Assembly: GCF_006968745.1 (NCBI RefSeq)
Contig: NZ_CP030118.1
Span: forward strand, 4,492,399-4,556,398
Reading direction: 5' to 3'
Source of the DNA: Brasilonema sennae CENA114
Lineage (GTDB): Bacteria; Cyanobacteriota; Cyanobacteriia; Cyanobacteriales; Nostocaceae
DNA length: 64,000 bases
Of this stretch, positions 26,522 through 36,970 are shown piece by piece; position 1 is the first letter of the stretch; each line of letters opens with the position of its first letter. Below the pieces are notes generated by a model. It was not told where the DNA came from and searched no databases. It was given only the letters and a program-made list of their open reading frames with translations. The position numbers were made by a program, and so were the translations under genes.

Positions 26522-27403
26522 ATGAGAAACATTACTCTCGAAAATATCACTCAAGCCGTGATTGAGCACGGTGATCAAGGCAAGACTCATCCACGCCTTT
26601 ATGAGATTTATGCCAGCCTGATTCGACATCTGCACGCCTTCGTGCAGGAGGTGAATCTGACGGAACAAGAGTTATCGCTCTTGCGCGATTTTATCATTCG
26701 GGCAGATCGCTACACAAAAGAGATACCGAATGGGGAAATTCATATGTTGCTCGACGTGCTGGGAATCTCAGAGCTAGTGGTTCTGTTGCATAACAACAGC
26801 AGCACAGCTACCGAAAGTAATGTGGAAGGTCCTGTCTATGTAGCGGATGCACCAGAGCGCAACATGGGCGATCGCCTCGGAATCGATCCCGACGGCAATA
26901 CCCTCTTCCTATCAGGACGCGTCTTAGACCGGAACAACAAACCAATTGCCAATGCGCTTGTTGATGTCTGGCAGTCAAATTCAAAGGGACTCTATGACCT
27001 TCAAGAAGCATCCCAGCCAAAGGGTAACTTCCGAGGTCGTTTCAGAACCAATTCCGACGGCTCCTACGCATTTGAAACGGTTGTGCCAATAGGGTACACT
27101 ATTCCATCAAGCGGACCGTGCGGTGACCTGCTGCGGCTTTTGGGACGACATACCCTGCGAGCAGGCCATATCCATTTTAAGTTGAGTGCTGCAGGCTATA
27201 TACCCCTGACTACACAAATTCATATTGATGGAGATCCGCACCTCGATTCAGATACAACGTTCGCGGTCAGATCTGCCATCCTCAAGCTGCAAAAACATGA
27301 AGCACCCGACAAACTCAACGCATACAACCAAAGCAAACCTTTCTATACAGCCGAGTTTGACTTTGTGCTACAACCGAGCGACGAACAGACAGATGCGGCT
27401 TAG
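26522..27403 (+). CDS. intradiol ring-cleavage dioxygenase (catechol 1,2-dioxygenase-like)
   Basis: 293 residues. The N-terminal about 100 residues form the helical dimerisation linker of catechol and hydroxyquinol dioxygenases, and the C-terminal part is the beta-sandwich. The Fe(III) ligands are all visible: Y158 (GLYD), Y192 (IGYTIP), H216 and H218 (GHIHFK). It would cleave catechol or hydroxyquinol between the hydroxyls with O2. No muconate cycloisomerase or lactonase accompanies it, so a complete beta-ketoadipate route is not shown here. Its stop overlaps the start of a lipocalin-like fragment. Confidence 0.93.
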   Translation: MRNITLENITQAVIEHGDQGKTHPRLYEIYASLIRHLHAFVQEVNLTEQELSLLRDFIIRADRYTKEIPNGEIHMLLDVLGISELVVLLHNNSSTATESNVEGPVYVADAPERNMGDRLGIDPDGNTLFLSGRVLDRNNKPIANALVDVWQSNSKGLYDLQEASQPKGNFRGRFRTNSDGSYAFETVVPIGYTIPSSGPCGDLLRLLGRHTLRAGHIHFKLSAAGYIPLTTQIHIDGDPHLDSDTTFAVRSAILKLQKHEAPDKLNAYNQSKPFYTAEFDFVLQPSDEQTDAA

Positions 27404-27578
27404 AGCTTGGACGGTTACTCATCACGTCGAGATAGCATCGATTCCCAATCGGGTTGGCAAAGATTTAGTGCGAACGTTCACATTGAATGGGAATCGAGTC
27501 ACACTAAAAACGCCACCGACCGAAACTGATGGAGTCCTGAAGGTTTTTGAACTGGTGTGGGAACGTGTGGAGCTATGA
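27393..27578 (+). pseudogene. C-terminal fragment of a lipocalin-like domain protein
   Basis: From about codon 8 the frame reads VTHHVEIASIPNRVG, then RTFTLNGNRVTLKTPP and VFELVWERVEL-stop, the typical last third of the Lipocalin_5-type domain. The usual N-terminal two thirds are missing, replaced by the end of the dioxygenase gene. It is probably a deletion remnant; translation from ATG 27393 would give a 61-residue stub. Confidence 0.6.
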
Positions 27579-28111
27579 TGATATCGACTCGTATATAAAG
27601 CGATGGGACGCAGTGCCCGCCCTCCGTGCCATCGCTTGTCAATTGTCACAAGCATACATCATATCTTGTATCTATCCATAGAAAACCGTATAAGCTAATA
27701 AAGATGCAAGGGTAAGCTAGATAATTTTTCTTGGCTTTTCTCGCGCTCATAAAGGATTTTTGGTTTAATACTTAGTGATCTAATACAATAAATTTTTCTT
27801 GGTGCAAAATGTGAGATACCAAACTTTCAAGAGTCCAGATACGCTTAATTTTCTGCTCACGGCAAGCGCAGAAAGCTTTCCTGTGGAGAAGACCGTCAGC
27901 CCCTAAGCCCTGTGGACACACTACGTGTATGCCTACGGCACGCTTTGCGCTTACAAAGTTCACGCATTCAAGACCCCACGCTCCCGACCAAGAATTCAAA
28001 ATCACGGAAGATTGGAGCCTCGCTCCGCGAGGAGCTATCGCTTACGGAGGAAACCTCCGCTCCAACTTCTCTCAAAATTTTTAAACCTTAACACAAAATT
28101 AGGTAGCAAAT
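27579..28111. other. repeat-rich intergenic region
   Basis: No intact gene. A GCGATGGGACGCAGTGCC block (27600) resembles repeats near 7590. Further G+C-rich blocks occur at 27900-27960 and 28010-28050. A minus-strand frame (27772-28005) ends in REQKIKRIWTLESLVSHIL, which could be the tail of a lost gene, but I recognise no family. Confidence 0.5.
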
Positions 28112-29968
28112 ATGGATCTTTTGATAGATGACCTTGTAAAAAATCAGAAAATTGATGGCAAAAATCTAACTATTCCCGGTTACTTTATCCGCAGCACCGC
28201 ACCTATCAATATAGAAGATGATAAGTTGAAAGTGGATGAAACTTTGCCGACAATTGATGATGTTATAGACCATCTTTATCAAAACAGTCAATCGCAGACA
28301 GAAGAGTTAGGATTGGTTATTCAAATTCATGGTTATAATACTGGTGTTAAGGATGGACAGAAAGACTATGTACGCGAAGATTGGGAACAAGTTTGCAAAT
28401 ATCTGAATCAACAAGACAATGCTCTGAAAGATAGAAAAAGTAGCTTTGTTTATTTAGGTTACCGATGGTCATCGGAAAGTGTTCCTTCTAGCCTGAAGAA
28501 TGCATTTAATTCTTTACCGAGTTTACTACAATTTTTACTATATAGTGGGTTAGCAATTACTGGTCTTGGTATTTTATTATTATTTTTATTCTCGTATTCT
28601 TGGTTTGGAATTTTGATTTTGGCAGGTCTGTGTGTAGCTTCTTTTGTTGGAAGTTTATTCTTTTTGAGAATTATTGTTTATTTCCGAGATGAATATCGCG
28701 CAAGATATTATGCAGTGCCAGATTTGATAGAATTTATTAGACAATTAGATCAAGGTTTAATAGAGCGTTATACCCAACATTTTCTTTCCAGCCAAGCTTT
28801 TTTATATGATGAAAAACAAGCAAAAAAACAAGCAAAAGAGGAGTGGGATCAAAAAAGAATTAAGTTGACATTTATTGGTCATAGTATGGGTGGATTCATC
28901 ACAACAGAAGTCGTGCGAGTTCTCTCTGACGTCTTTGATCAAAAATCTATTGGTAATGTCAAGAATTTGAACAAACAACCATCATCTAATATTGGTCGTG
29001 TTTTCAGTTTAGGTCGGTTGATTTTGGTTTCTCCAGACATTCCAGTAAATACTATTCTTTCAGGACGGACTAATTTTTTACGCTCTTCTTTGCGTCGTTT
29101 TGAAGAAGCTTATCTCTTTAGTAGCGAGGGAGATGTAGCATTACGCCTTGCTTCAACAGCAGCTAGTTATTTCTCTTTTCCAGCTAGTACTCGTACTCAA
29201 GGATATCGACTTGGTAATGTGACAGTTAATTTACCAGACAAAAATGTTTATGGAATTGTGAATTTAGAGCAGATAAAGCAGAGATTGTCAGCAAATAATC
29301 AGCTATTTGTTTCTAAGAAAAAATTCGACCATCTACTTAAATATCTTGGGGTTAAGGTTTTAAACAAGCAGGAAGAGCGAAACCTTTTACAGAATAAGAA
29401 AGACCCGGAATCTTTAGTTCCTAAAAGTGAAGATCCAGAATCAATCGCTGATTTGTTTACCTATTTTGATTGTACAGAATATCAAGATAAAACTGACTAC
29501 CCAGGTCGTGATGGCAAAACAATCAATGTTCTCATTTGTCCAAATCAAAAATCTCCGTTGAAACTTTGGCAGTACATAAGGCTTCTCAAGGCTTTTTTTG
29601 ACTCTTTTAACAACAGTTCAACAGGGATAGATGTTCATGGCGGTTACTTTCATGGTTATTTTAGTAAATTGATAATTTACCGTCTGGCTTTTGTGGGATT
29701 TGAGGGTTTACTAGACTCTTTAATATTAGAACAACCCAAGGAATTTGATCTGATAGCACCTCCTGATTTACAGGAAAAGCTCAATATAAGTGGAGAATTG
29801 AATACAGTGGAAAAACATAAAATTGCTCTGGAATATTTTTCTTGGATATGTGAGCAAAAAACTATTCAAGTTGCAGCTTCTTCAGAACGTTACTATGTCG
29901 ATGTTTTAAATGAACCTCGCAAGGAAGTTAGAGATGCATTCTTATCACAACAAAACAATGAGTCTTGA
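28112..29968 (+). CDS. membrane-anchored alpha/beta hydrolase
   Basis: 618 residues. An N-terminal strand-loop GLVIQIHGYNTG suggests the oxyanion region of an alpha/beta hydrolase. Then two adjacent hydrophobic helices (about residues 146-200: FLLYSGLAITGLGILLLFLF and a second one) insert in the membrane. The nucleophile elbow GHSMGG follows near residue 255. Separate acid and final His are not assignable with certainty. The remaining about 300 residues resemble nothing I know. An AGGTAG lies 7 bases before ATG 28112. It is of the DUF900-like group and could be a lipase/esterase acting at the membrane. The large insertion between HGYN and GHSMGG is unusual. Confidence 0.65.
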   Translation: MDLLIDDLVKNQKIDGKNLTIPGYFIRSTAPINIEDDKLKVDETLPTIDDVIDHLYQNSQSQTEELGLVIQIHGYNTGVKDGQKDYVREDWEQVCKYLNQQDNALKDRKSSFVYLGYRWSSESVPSSLKNAFNSLPSLLQFLLYSGLAITGLGILLLFLFSYSWFGILILAGLCVASFVGSLFFLRIIVYFRDEYRARYYAVPDLIEFIRQLDQGLIERYTQHFLSSQAFLYDEKQAKKQAKEEWDQKRIKLTFIGHSMGGFITTEVVRVLSDVFDQKSIGNVKNLNKQPSSNIGRVFSLGRLILVSPDIPVNTILSGRTNFLRSSLRRFEEAYLFSSEGDVALRLASTAASYFSFPASTRTQGYRLGNVTVNLPDKNVYGIVNLEQIKQRLSANNQLFVSKKKFDHLLKYLGVKVLNKQEERNLLQNKKDPESLVPKSEDPESIADLFTYFDCTEYQDKTDYPGRDGKTINVLICPNQKSPLKLWQYIRLLKAFFDSFNNSSTGIDVHGGYFHGYFSKLIIYRLAFVGFEGLLDSLILEQPKEFDLIAPPDLQEKLNISGELNTVEKHKIALEYFSWICEQKTIQVAASSERYYVDVLNEPRKEVRDAFLSQQNNES

Positions 29969-30045
29969 TAAGCATCTATACTTAGAGATCGAAAGTCAAG
30001 CTGATTACCAAACCAATTATCAAGAATAAGAAGCTAGAAAATCTG

Positions 30046-31080
30046 GTGAGAGAAGTTCTAAATGAACCAGTATCATCTAATACTTCATTCTATGCAGACT
30101 TGAAAAACGGACAACGCCCCCAAGTGAGTCAGCAGGAAGTGAAAGTTGTCGCGCAGAAGATAGTTCTTCCAGAGGCTACAATCCATGTATCAGAGTACGA
30201 GAATCCAGACAACAAAATTACGCTTCACGTAACCCATAACAGTGCAGATGTCGCTGAGTGGGTGCGTCAGAGTGATAATTTCGCCTCTAACCCTGAAACT
30301 TCCGTACCCTCGAATCTAGTAGGTATGCTGACTAGCGTCACAGATGTTAGCCGTAATAGTCGCTATATTATAGATGGTGAAAGCGGAGAGATTGTTGAAT
30401 CAAATGTGTTATCTCATTCGAGGTATACTTGGGGTGTAGGACTTTACACTTACTGCGATCGCTTATCAACAGGTCTACCATCAGGACAGCTAGAAAATAT
30501 TTACTGGCAGTCTTCAGGTTTTTGGCAAGAACTATTCACAAAATTTATCTTCGATTTGTACAAAGATAATGAAAAGCGGATAGTGTCACCAAAGAAATTA
30601 CTTCAAGCAAACAATCGACAAAACAAACCTTCGTGTCTATTCCGTCTAAATACAATAGACATGAAGATTGCTTACGCCTATGAGTTCCCTGTTACTTATG
30701 AAGATGGTAAATCGAACAATCACATGATTTTATCTCCGCAATTTGTACCCCGCGTTCATGGTGCTGGAAGTTCAACAGATGGTTACATTGTTTGTACCGT
30801 TGCTTCAGAAAACAGCGATGAAATCTGGATTTTTGATGCCAAGAATCTTGCTCAAGGATCTGTTTGCAAACTCGATCATCCCGAGCTAAATTTTAGTTAT
30901 ACAATACATACAACTTGGTTACCAAAAATTGCACCTCGTACAGCAACTTATAACTGTCCCGTGCGCGAAGATTATCAAGAGCAAGTCACTCGCCCTTCGG
31001 GCTCAAATTCAAAGTTCAAAGTTCAAAATTCAAAATTAAAGACAATTAGTAGGAGCTTGAACTCTCTACGCTATTGTTGA
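30046..31080 (+). pseudogene. carotenoid oxygenase (RPE65-family) C-terminal portion, 5'-truncated
   Basis: Residues about 40-300 match the C-terminal half of retinal-pigment-epithelium-type carotenoid cleavage oxygenases: TLHVTHNSADVAEW, SRYTWGVGLYTY, LENIYWQSSGFWQEL, SPQFVPR, DEIWIFDAKNLAQG and YTIHTTWLP with the last iron-ligand His. The N-terminal portion with the first His ligands is absent, and no good start codon or ribosome site precedes GTG 30046; the frame is open only back to 29986. The last about 25 residues are read from a TTCAAAATTCAAAATT-type repeat and are not family sequence. Most likely a non-functional remnant, though a shortened protein could be made. Confidence 0.65.
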
Positions 31081-31491
31081 CCACAAAATCAAAGATTATG
31101 GTGGGGGCTCTGACCCTCATTAATTAATTCAAAAAAATTCTTCCGGATTGAACTTTGTTCGCCTTTGGCGTGCCCTTTGGGCATATTTTGAATTTTGAAT
31201 TCAAAAAAGGTCAAGAAAAATTCTCCAGATATTTAAGAGTTGTTTGAGACGGAAGTTTATCCGTATTTTGAGGGAAAATCAGTTAAGTGAACTGTTTAAA
31301 TTGTTGGATAGTTATTAGACTTTTTGCAGAAGTAGGGAACGCTTAACAGGGAACAGAACGTCGTAAAATCTCATTTTTGCAAGAGGTCTATTATTGACAA
31401 TACCATTTATCTCGTTTCCATGCTATGGATGGAAACGAGATAAATTTTGTAAAGATACAAGATACAGAATTAGATAAACACATCCTGGATT
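31081..31491. other. repeat-rich region before the signalling operon
   Basis: No gene. AATTCAAAATT-type repeats occur up to about 31220. A possible MITE lies at about 31316-31392 (ends TAGACTTTTTGCA and TGCAAGAGGTCTA, imperfect), flanked by TTAT on each side. A perfect 17-bp hairpin follows (31405-31445). Confidence 0.5.
31405..31445 (+). promoter_or_regulatory. perfect 17-bp stem-loop 46 bases before the hybrid kinase gene
   Basis: ATTTATCTCGTTTCCAT pairs fully with ATGGAAACGAGATAAAT around a 7-base loop GCTATGG. At this distance from the ATG at 31492 it could be an operator, an attenuator in the 5' leader, or a terminator protecting the operon from upstream transcription. TTTTGT follows. 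Confidence 0.6.
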
Positions 31492-34400
31492 ATGATTACA
31501 ATTCCTGGCATTGAAGTTAGTACGCATATCTACGAAAGTGCTAATACCCTGGTTTATCGAGGTATCCGAACTCAGGATAAAAAACCTGTTATTCTCAAGG
31601 TTTTGAACAAGAAATATCCCACTCCTGAGGAACTGGCTAGGTACAAACAGGAATTTGAAATAATTAGTTCGTTAAATATATTTGGAGTGATAAATGCGTA
31701 CACGTTAGTTAAATATCAGAGGACTTTAGTTATTATTTTGGAGGATTTTGGTGGCGAATCTTTAAGATCTTTCATTCAGACTAGAAAATTAACACTAGCA
31801 GAATTCATTTTAATAGGCATACAGAGTGTTGATAGTTTAGCTAGAATACACTCGGCTAACATTATCCACAAAGATATTAATCCTTCCAATATCGTTTATA
31901 ACTCAGAAAACGGGGAACTCAAACTTATTGACTTTGGTATTTCGACAGTTTTTTATCAAAAAAGTTTCATAACTAAAAATGTCGATACTTTAGAAGGTAC
32001 CCCAGCCTATACTTCGCCAGAGTTAACTGGTAGAATGAATCGTTCATTCGATTACCGTGCTGATTTTTACTCTTTAGGAGTAACCTTTTATGAACTGCTA
32101 ACCAGTCAATTGCCTTTTGAAACAACTGATTTGATGGAGTTAGTACATTGTCATATTGCTAAACAACCTGTACCTCCTCATGAAGTCAATCCAGAGATTC
32201 CCCTGGTTATTTCCAATCTTGTGATGAAATTGTTGGCGAAAAATGCTGATGATAGATACCAAAGTGCCTGGGGAATCAAAGCAGATTTAGAAGAAAGTTT
32301 ATTCCAACTCGTGACAAACGGTAAAATTTCAAATTTACCCATCGCTTGCCAAGATGTTTCTCAGAAATTTCAAATTATCCAAAAACTATATCACAGAGAA
32401 CGAGAAATTGAAACTCTACTCACAGCATTTGGGAGAGTGAGTGATAGAAATCATGATACACCTCCTAGAAGTGAAATGATGTTGATATCTGGATATTCAG
32501 GAGTTGGAAAATCAGCTTTGGTTCAAGAATTTTATAAATTATTGACTCAACAGCAAGGTTATTTCATTTCTGGTAAGTTTGATGAATTCTCTCGCAATAT
32601 TCCTTATTCAGGATTGATTCAAGCCTTTCAGCAATTAATCAAACAACTGTTAACCGAAAGTGAATCACAGATTAATTTATGGAGAAAAAAATTATTAGAA
32701 GCATTTGGCTCTAATGGTCAAATGCTTATTGATGTCATCCCGGAAGTAGAATTAATTGTTGGTAAGCAATCATCACTTCCTGTATTGTCATCGACAGAAT
32801 TTCAAAATCGCTTTCATCTAATCTTTAAACATTTTATTCAAGTTTTTACCCAACCAGAACATCCACTAGTCATATTTATAGATGATTTACAGTGGGTAGA
32901 TAATGCTTCAATGCAATTGATACAACTGCTGATGACAGCAGAAAATAGTCAATATTTGTTTTTGATTGGTGCGTACCGTGATAATGAAGTGGATGGGAAA
33001 CATCTATTGAAGCTAACATTAGATAAAATCCAAAAATCTGGGACGATTGTCAATTATCTTCACCTTGAGCCTTTGGATTTACAAAATGTTAATCAGTTAA
33101 TCGTAGATACCTTCAATTGTTCTTTTGATAAAGGAAAATGTCTAGCAGAATTACTTGTTCGTAAAACGAATGGCAATCCTTTCTTTGTCAACCAGTTTTT
33201 GCAATCATTATATCAAGAAAGATTAGTAGACTTTGATTTATCTCCTGTTACCTATGAGAGAAGATGGCGATGGAATTTGGAGCAAATTCAAGCGAGAGAC
33301 TTTACAGATAACGTCGTTGAACTAATGGTGAGCAAGATTCAGAAGTTATCTTCGGATACGCAAGAGGTGTTGAAGCTAGCAGCTTGCATAGGTCATCAGT
33401 TTGATATTCAAACAATAGCAAATATTTCTGAAAAATTACCAGAAGAAATATTGAAATCACTGTGTGAACCAATTGAAGAAGGTTTCATCTTACTCTTGAA
33501 AGATGCTTACAAGTCGATTGATCCAGATTCGTTACAAGAAACAGACTCTGTCAAGGGTGAATACAAGTTTGCCCATGACAGAATTCAGCAAGCAGCATAT
33601 TTTTTGATTCCGCAAGAACACAGAAGCGCGGTTCATCAAAAAGTAGGTCAACTGCTGCTGAAAAATACTCCACAAGATAAGCGAGAACGGAAAAATTTTG
33701 ATATTGTTAACCAATTAAACTTGAGCATTGAATTAATAAATCATCAATCATATCGAGATGAATTAGCTTCGCTTAATTTAATGGCTGCTAAAAGAGCGAA
33801 AGGATCAGTCGCGTATGAACCAGCATTGAGATATCTGCAAATTGCCATGGACTTGTTGGCAGAAAATAGCTGGGATAAGCAGTATGATTTAACACTGGCG
33901 TTGTATGTGGAAGCAACAGATGCAGCATATCTCAACACTAATTTTGAGGAGATGGAGAGATTGGCTGAGGTGGTACTGTGTAACGCTAAAACTTTGCTGG
34001 ATACAATAAAAATATATGAAGTGAAAATCCAAGCTTATATGGCACAAAATCAGCCATTGCAGGCTTTAGAAATTGTGCTACCAGTCGTGAAATCTTTGGG
34101 AGTGAATTTTCCAGATAAACTGAGTCAATCGAATATTTGGATTGGTTTACTAAAGACAAAGATATCTTTGGTAGGACATCGAATTGAAGACTTGATTGAC
34201 TTACCAACAATGACTAATTCCTACAAAATGGCAGCAATAGACTTATTATCTCAAGTAAGAGTAGCAGCATATTTGACTTCTCCACCGCTGTATTCTCTTA
34301 TTGTGTTTGAAGAAATTAATTTATTAATTAAATATGGAAATACTTTTGACTCTGCTTTTGTCTATGCTGCTTACGGGATGATTCTTTGTGGAGTTGTGGG

Positions 34401-36954
34401 AGATATTGATTCTGGATATAGATTTGGTCAACTCGCTATGAAAACTTTAGATAAATTCAATATGACACGTAAAAAAAATAGAGCTATGCATGTTATTAAT
34501 AGCTTTATTAAAAATTGGAAAGAACATGGAAACAGAACCTTAGAACCGCTGATAGAAGCCTATAAAAGAGGGAAAGAAAATGGGGATTTTGAATTTTGCG
34601 GTTATTCAGCATTTATGTATTCTTTTAATGCATATTGCGTTGGAGAAAATTTGAGAAAACTAGAACAGCAGATATGTTCATATAGTCAGACTATGAATCA
34701 GCTAAAACAACAAACGATATTCAATTATTTACAAATCTTACACCGAACTATCTCGCAATTAATGGATGAATCTGAGGATAAGTGTTCTTGTCAATTCCTG
34801 GGTGAGTTTTACAACGAAGAGAAAATGCTTCCACTTCATTTAGAAGCGAATGATAAAACCGCAATTTGCAATATCTATTTCCACAAAATGATTCTTTGTT
34901 ATTTATTTCATAATTACCATGAAGCTGTTAAAAATGCAGAAATCGCTCAAAAGTATTTAGGGAGTGCTACAGCCTCACTCCTTGTTCCTCTATTCTATCT
35001 CTATGATTCTTTAGCACGACTCGCCGTTTTCAAGGATGTTGCTGAGTCAAAACAAAAATTTCTTTTAAAACAAGTTACTAATAACCAGAAGAAAATGAAA
35101 AAATGGGCAGATCATGCTCCCATGAATTATCTACACAAATTTTATCTAGTGGAGGCTGAACGTGATCGCGTGTTGGGCAAAAATAGAGAGGCTAGGGAAT
35201 ATTATGATCGCGCTATTGCTTTAGCACACGAACATGAATATATCAACGAAGAAGCCCTCGCTTATGAATTAGCAGCAAAGTTTTATATAGATAGAAACCA
35301 AGATCATCTTGCTCGTCACTATTTACAAGATGCTCACTACGCCTATCAACTCTGGGGGGCTACAGCCAAAGTAAAAGATTTGGAAGCCGAATACCCACAA
35401 TTTCTGAGTCAAGCTCATAAAACTGATCTTAAGACGACTTTATCCACATCAACAACGGGGCAAAATATATCCTATGTATTAGATTTACTAAGTGTACTTA
35501 AAGGAACACAAACGATTTCTGGCGAAATCATTCTACACAACTTACTCGCAAAGTTGATGAAAATCGTGATTGAGAATGCAGGAGCACAAAAAGGCTTTCT
35601 GATTCTGCATTCCCAAACAAAGTCTCTTAACGAGGAGGATAACTGGGTGATCGAAGCTACAGGAAGTGCAGATTCGGATGAAGTTACCATTCTGCAATCA
35701 ATACCAATAAACTCAGTAAATACCCATAATTTACATCCTTTTTTATCAACCGCCATCATTAACTATGTCGCCCGCACTCGCGAAAATGTGGTCTTAAATG
35801 ATGCTCTGCATGAAGGACAATTTACCCGCGATCGCTACATTCTCACCGCTCAATCCAAATCCATTCTCTGCACTCCTTTATTGTATAAAGCCAAACTCAG
35901 CGGCATTTTATATCTAGAAAATAATCTTACAACAGGTGCATTTACTCCAGAACGTGTTGAAGTGTTAAGAATCCTTTCTGCTCAAGCCGCCATCTCAATT
36001 GAAAATTCCCGTCTTTACGAGCAGTTAGAGGATCATAGCCGAACTCTGGAACAAAAAGTGAAACAGAGAACTCAGCAATTACAACAGAAGAATCAGGAAT
36101 TAGCAAATCTCTTGCAAAAGCTTAAAGCGACTCAATCTCAAATTATCGCACAGGAGAAATTGGCTTCTTTAGGAGCTTTGACAGCAGGTATTGCCCATGA
36201 AATCAAGAATCCCTTAAACTTTGTTAACAATTTTGCTGAACTTTCTGTAGAATTAACCCAGGAACTGCTTGAAGAGATTTCAAGTCAAAAAGACCGACTA
36301 GATCCAGAATCTAGGGAAAACATAGAAGAAATATTAAATGATTTGAAACAAAATGCTAAAAAAATCAATGAGCATGGCACAAGAGCAGATAATATAGTGC
36401 GTGGGATGCTCATGCATTCACGGGGGCAAACTGGCGATCGACAACTGACTGACATCAACGCCTTGCTAGCTGAGGCTATTAGTCTAACTTATCACGGAAT
36501 GCGTGCCAAAAACCCTTCCTTTAACATGAACATAGAAACTGAATATGATGATAAGCTTGGTAAACTCAATGTTGTGCCGCAGAGCATGAGTCGTGCTTTT
36601 ATAAATATCATTCATAACGCCTGCTATGCAGCGTGTAAAAAGAAAAAGCGTTTGTATGTGGATGTAGAGCACGAGGCTGAGGGTTTTTCGCCTATCCTTT
36701 TTGTCAGGACGAAAGATTTGGGTGAGGAGGTAGAGATACACATCCGAGATAATGGCGAAGGCATTCCTCAGAAAGCGCTAGATAAGATTTTTAATCCTTT
36801 TTTCACCACTAAACCACCTGGTGAGGGAACTGGTTTAGGTTTATCTATTACTCATGATATTATTGTCCAGCAGCATCAAGGAAATATCAGGGTGGAAACA
36901 GAAATGGGAAGTTATACAAAGTTTATCATCACTTTACCTAAAGTTGTTCCGTAA
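31492..36954 (+). CDS. hybrid Ser/Thr kinase - AAA ATPase - GAF - sensor histidine kinase
   Basis: A 1820-residue signalling protein. Residues 1 to about 270 are a Hanks-type kinase with K36, the catalytic loop H126-K-D128…N133 and DFG at 147-149; all key residues are present. Residues about 300-700 are an AAA_16/STAND-like ATPase (Walker A GYSGVGKSAL near 335, Walker B LVIFIDDLQW). A long helical repeat region follows to about 1300, then a GAF domain (about 1330-1500), a coiled coil, a HisKA box (AGIAHEIKNPLNF, phospho-His near 1569) and an HATPase (NxxxNA, DNGEG, GTGLGLSI). The architecture is that of cyanobacterial HstK-type sensors. It heads a three-gene operon; the two receivers that follow are its likely phosphorelay partners. 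Confidence 0.95.
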   Translation: MITIPGIEVSTHIYESANTLVYRGIRTQDKKPVILKVLNKKYPTPEELARYKQEFEIISSLNIFGVINAYTLVKYQRTLVIILEDFGGESLRSFIQTRKLTLAEFILIGIQSVDSLARIHSANIIHKDINPSNIVYNSENGELKLIDFGISTVFYQKSFITKNVDTLEGTPAYTSPELTGRMNRSFDYRADFYSLGVTFYELLTSQLPFETTDLMELVHCHIAKQPVPPHEVNPEIPLVISNLVMKLLAKNADDRYQSAWGIKADLEESLFQLVTNGKISNLPIACQDVSQKFQIIQKLYHREREIETLLTAFGRVSDRNHDTPPRSEMMLISGYSGVGKSALVQEFYKLLTQQQGYFISGKFDEFSRNIPYSGLIQAFQQLIKQLLTESESQINLWRKKLLEAFGSNGQMLIDVIPEVELIVGKQSSLPVLSSTEFQNRFHLIFKHFIQVFTQPEHPLVIFIDDLQWVDNASMQLIQLLMTAENSQYLFLIGAYRDNEVDGKHLLKLTLDKIQKSGTIVNYLHLEPLDLQNVNQLIVDTFNCSFDKGKCLAELLVRKTNGNPFFVNQFLQSLYQERLVDFDLSPVTYERRWRWNLEQIQARDFTDNVVELMVSKIQKLSSDTQEVLKLAACIGHQFDIQTIANISEKLPEEILKSLCEPIEEGFILLLKDAYKSIDPDSLQETDSVKGEYKFAHDRIQQAAYFLIPQEHRSAVHQKVGQLLLKNTPQDKRERKNFDIVNQLNLSIELINHQSYRDELASLNLMAAKRAKGSVAYEPALRYLQIAMDLLAENSWDKQYDLTLALYVEATDAAYLNTNFEEMERLAEVVLCNAKTLLDTIKIYEVKIQAYMAQNQPLQALEIVLPVVKSLGVNFPDKLSQSNIWIGLLKTKISLVGHRIEDLIDLPTMTNSYKMAAIDLLSQVRVAAYLTSPPLYSLIVFEEINLLIKYGNTFDSAFVYAAYGMILCGVVGDIDSGYRFGQLAMKTLDKFNMTRKKNRAMHVINSFIKNWKEHGNRTLEPLIEAYKRGKENGDFEFCGYSAFMYSFNAYCVGENLRKLEQQICSYSQTMNQLKQQTIFNYLQILHRTISQLMDESEDKCSCQFLGEFYNEEKMLPLHLEANDKTAICNIYFHKMILCYLFHNYHEAVKNAEIAQKYLGSATASLLVPLFYLYDSLARLAVFKDVAESKQKFLLKQVTNNQKKMKKWADHAPMNYLHKFYLVEAERDRVLGKNREAREYYDRAIALAHEHEYINEEALAYELAAKFYIDRNQDHLARHYLQDAHYAYQLWGATAKVKDLEAEYPQFLSQAHKTDLKTTLSTSTTGQNISYVLDLLSVLKGTQTISGEIILHNLLAKLMKIVIENAGAQKGFLILHSQTKSLNEEDNWVIEATGSADSDEVTILQSIPINSVNTHNLHPFLSTAIINYVARTRENVVLNDALHEGQFTRDRYILTAQSKSILCTPLLYKAKLSGILYLENNLTTGAFTPERVEVLRILSAQAAISIENSRLYEQLEDHSRTLEQKVKQRTQQLQQKNQELANLLQKLKATQSQIIAQEKLASLGALTAGIAHEIKNPLNFVNNFAELSVELTQELLEEISSQKDRLDPESRENIEEILNDLKQNAKKINEHGTRADNIVRGMLMHSRGQTGDRQLTDINALLAEAISLTYHGMRAKNPSFNMNIETEYDDKLGKLNVVPQSMSRAFINIIHNACYAACKKKKRLYVDVEHEAEGFSPILFVRTKDLGEEVEIHIRDNGEGIPQKALDKIFNPFFTTKPPGEGTGLGLSITHDIIVQQHQGNIRVETEMGSYTKFIITLPKVVP

Positions 36955-36970
36955 GAAAACAGATGAAAAC

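Noticed and set aside
27772..28005. 77-residue minus-strand frame with a helical tail
   Set aside because: Most of it reads dispersed repeats; the last 30 residues might be a fossil, but no family could be named.
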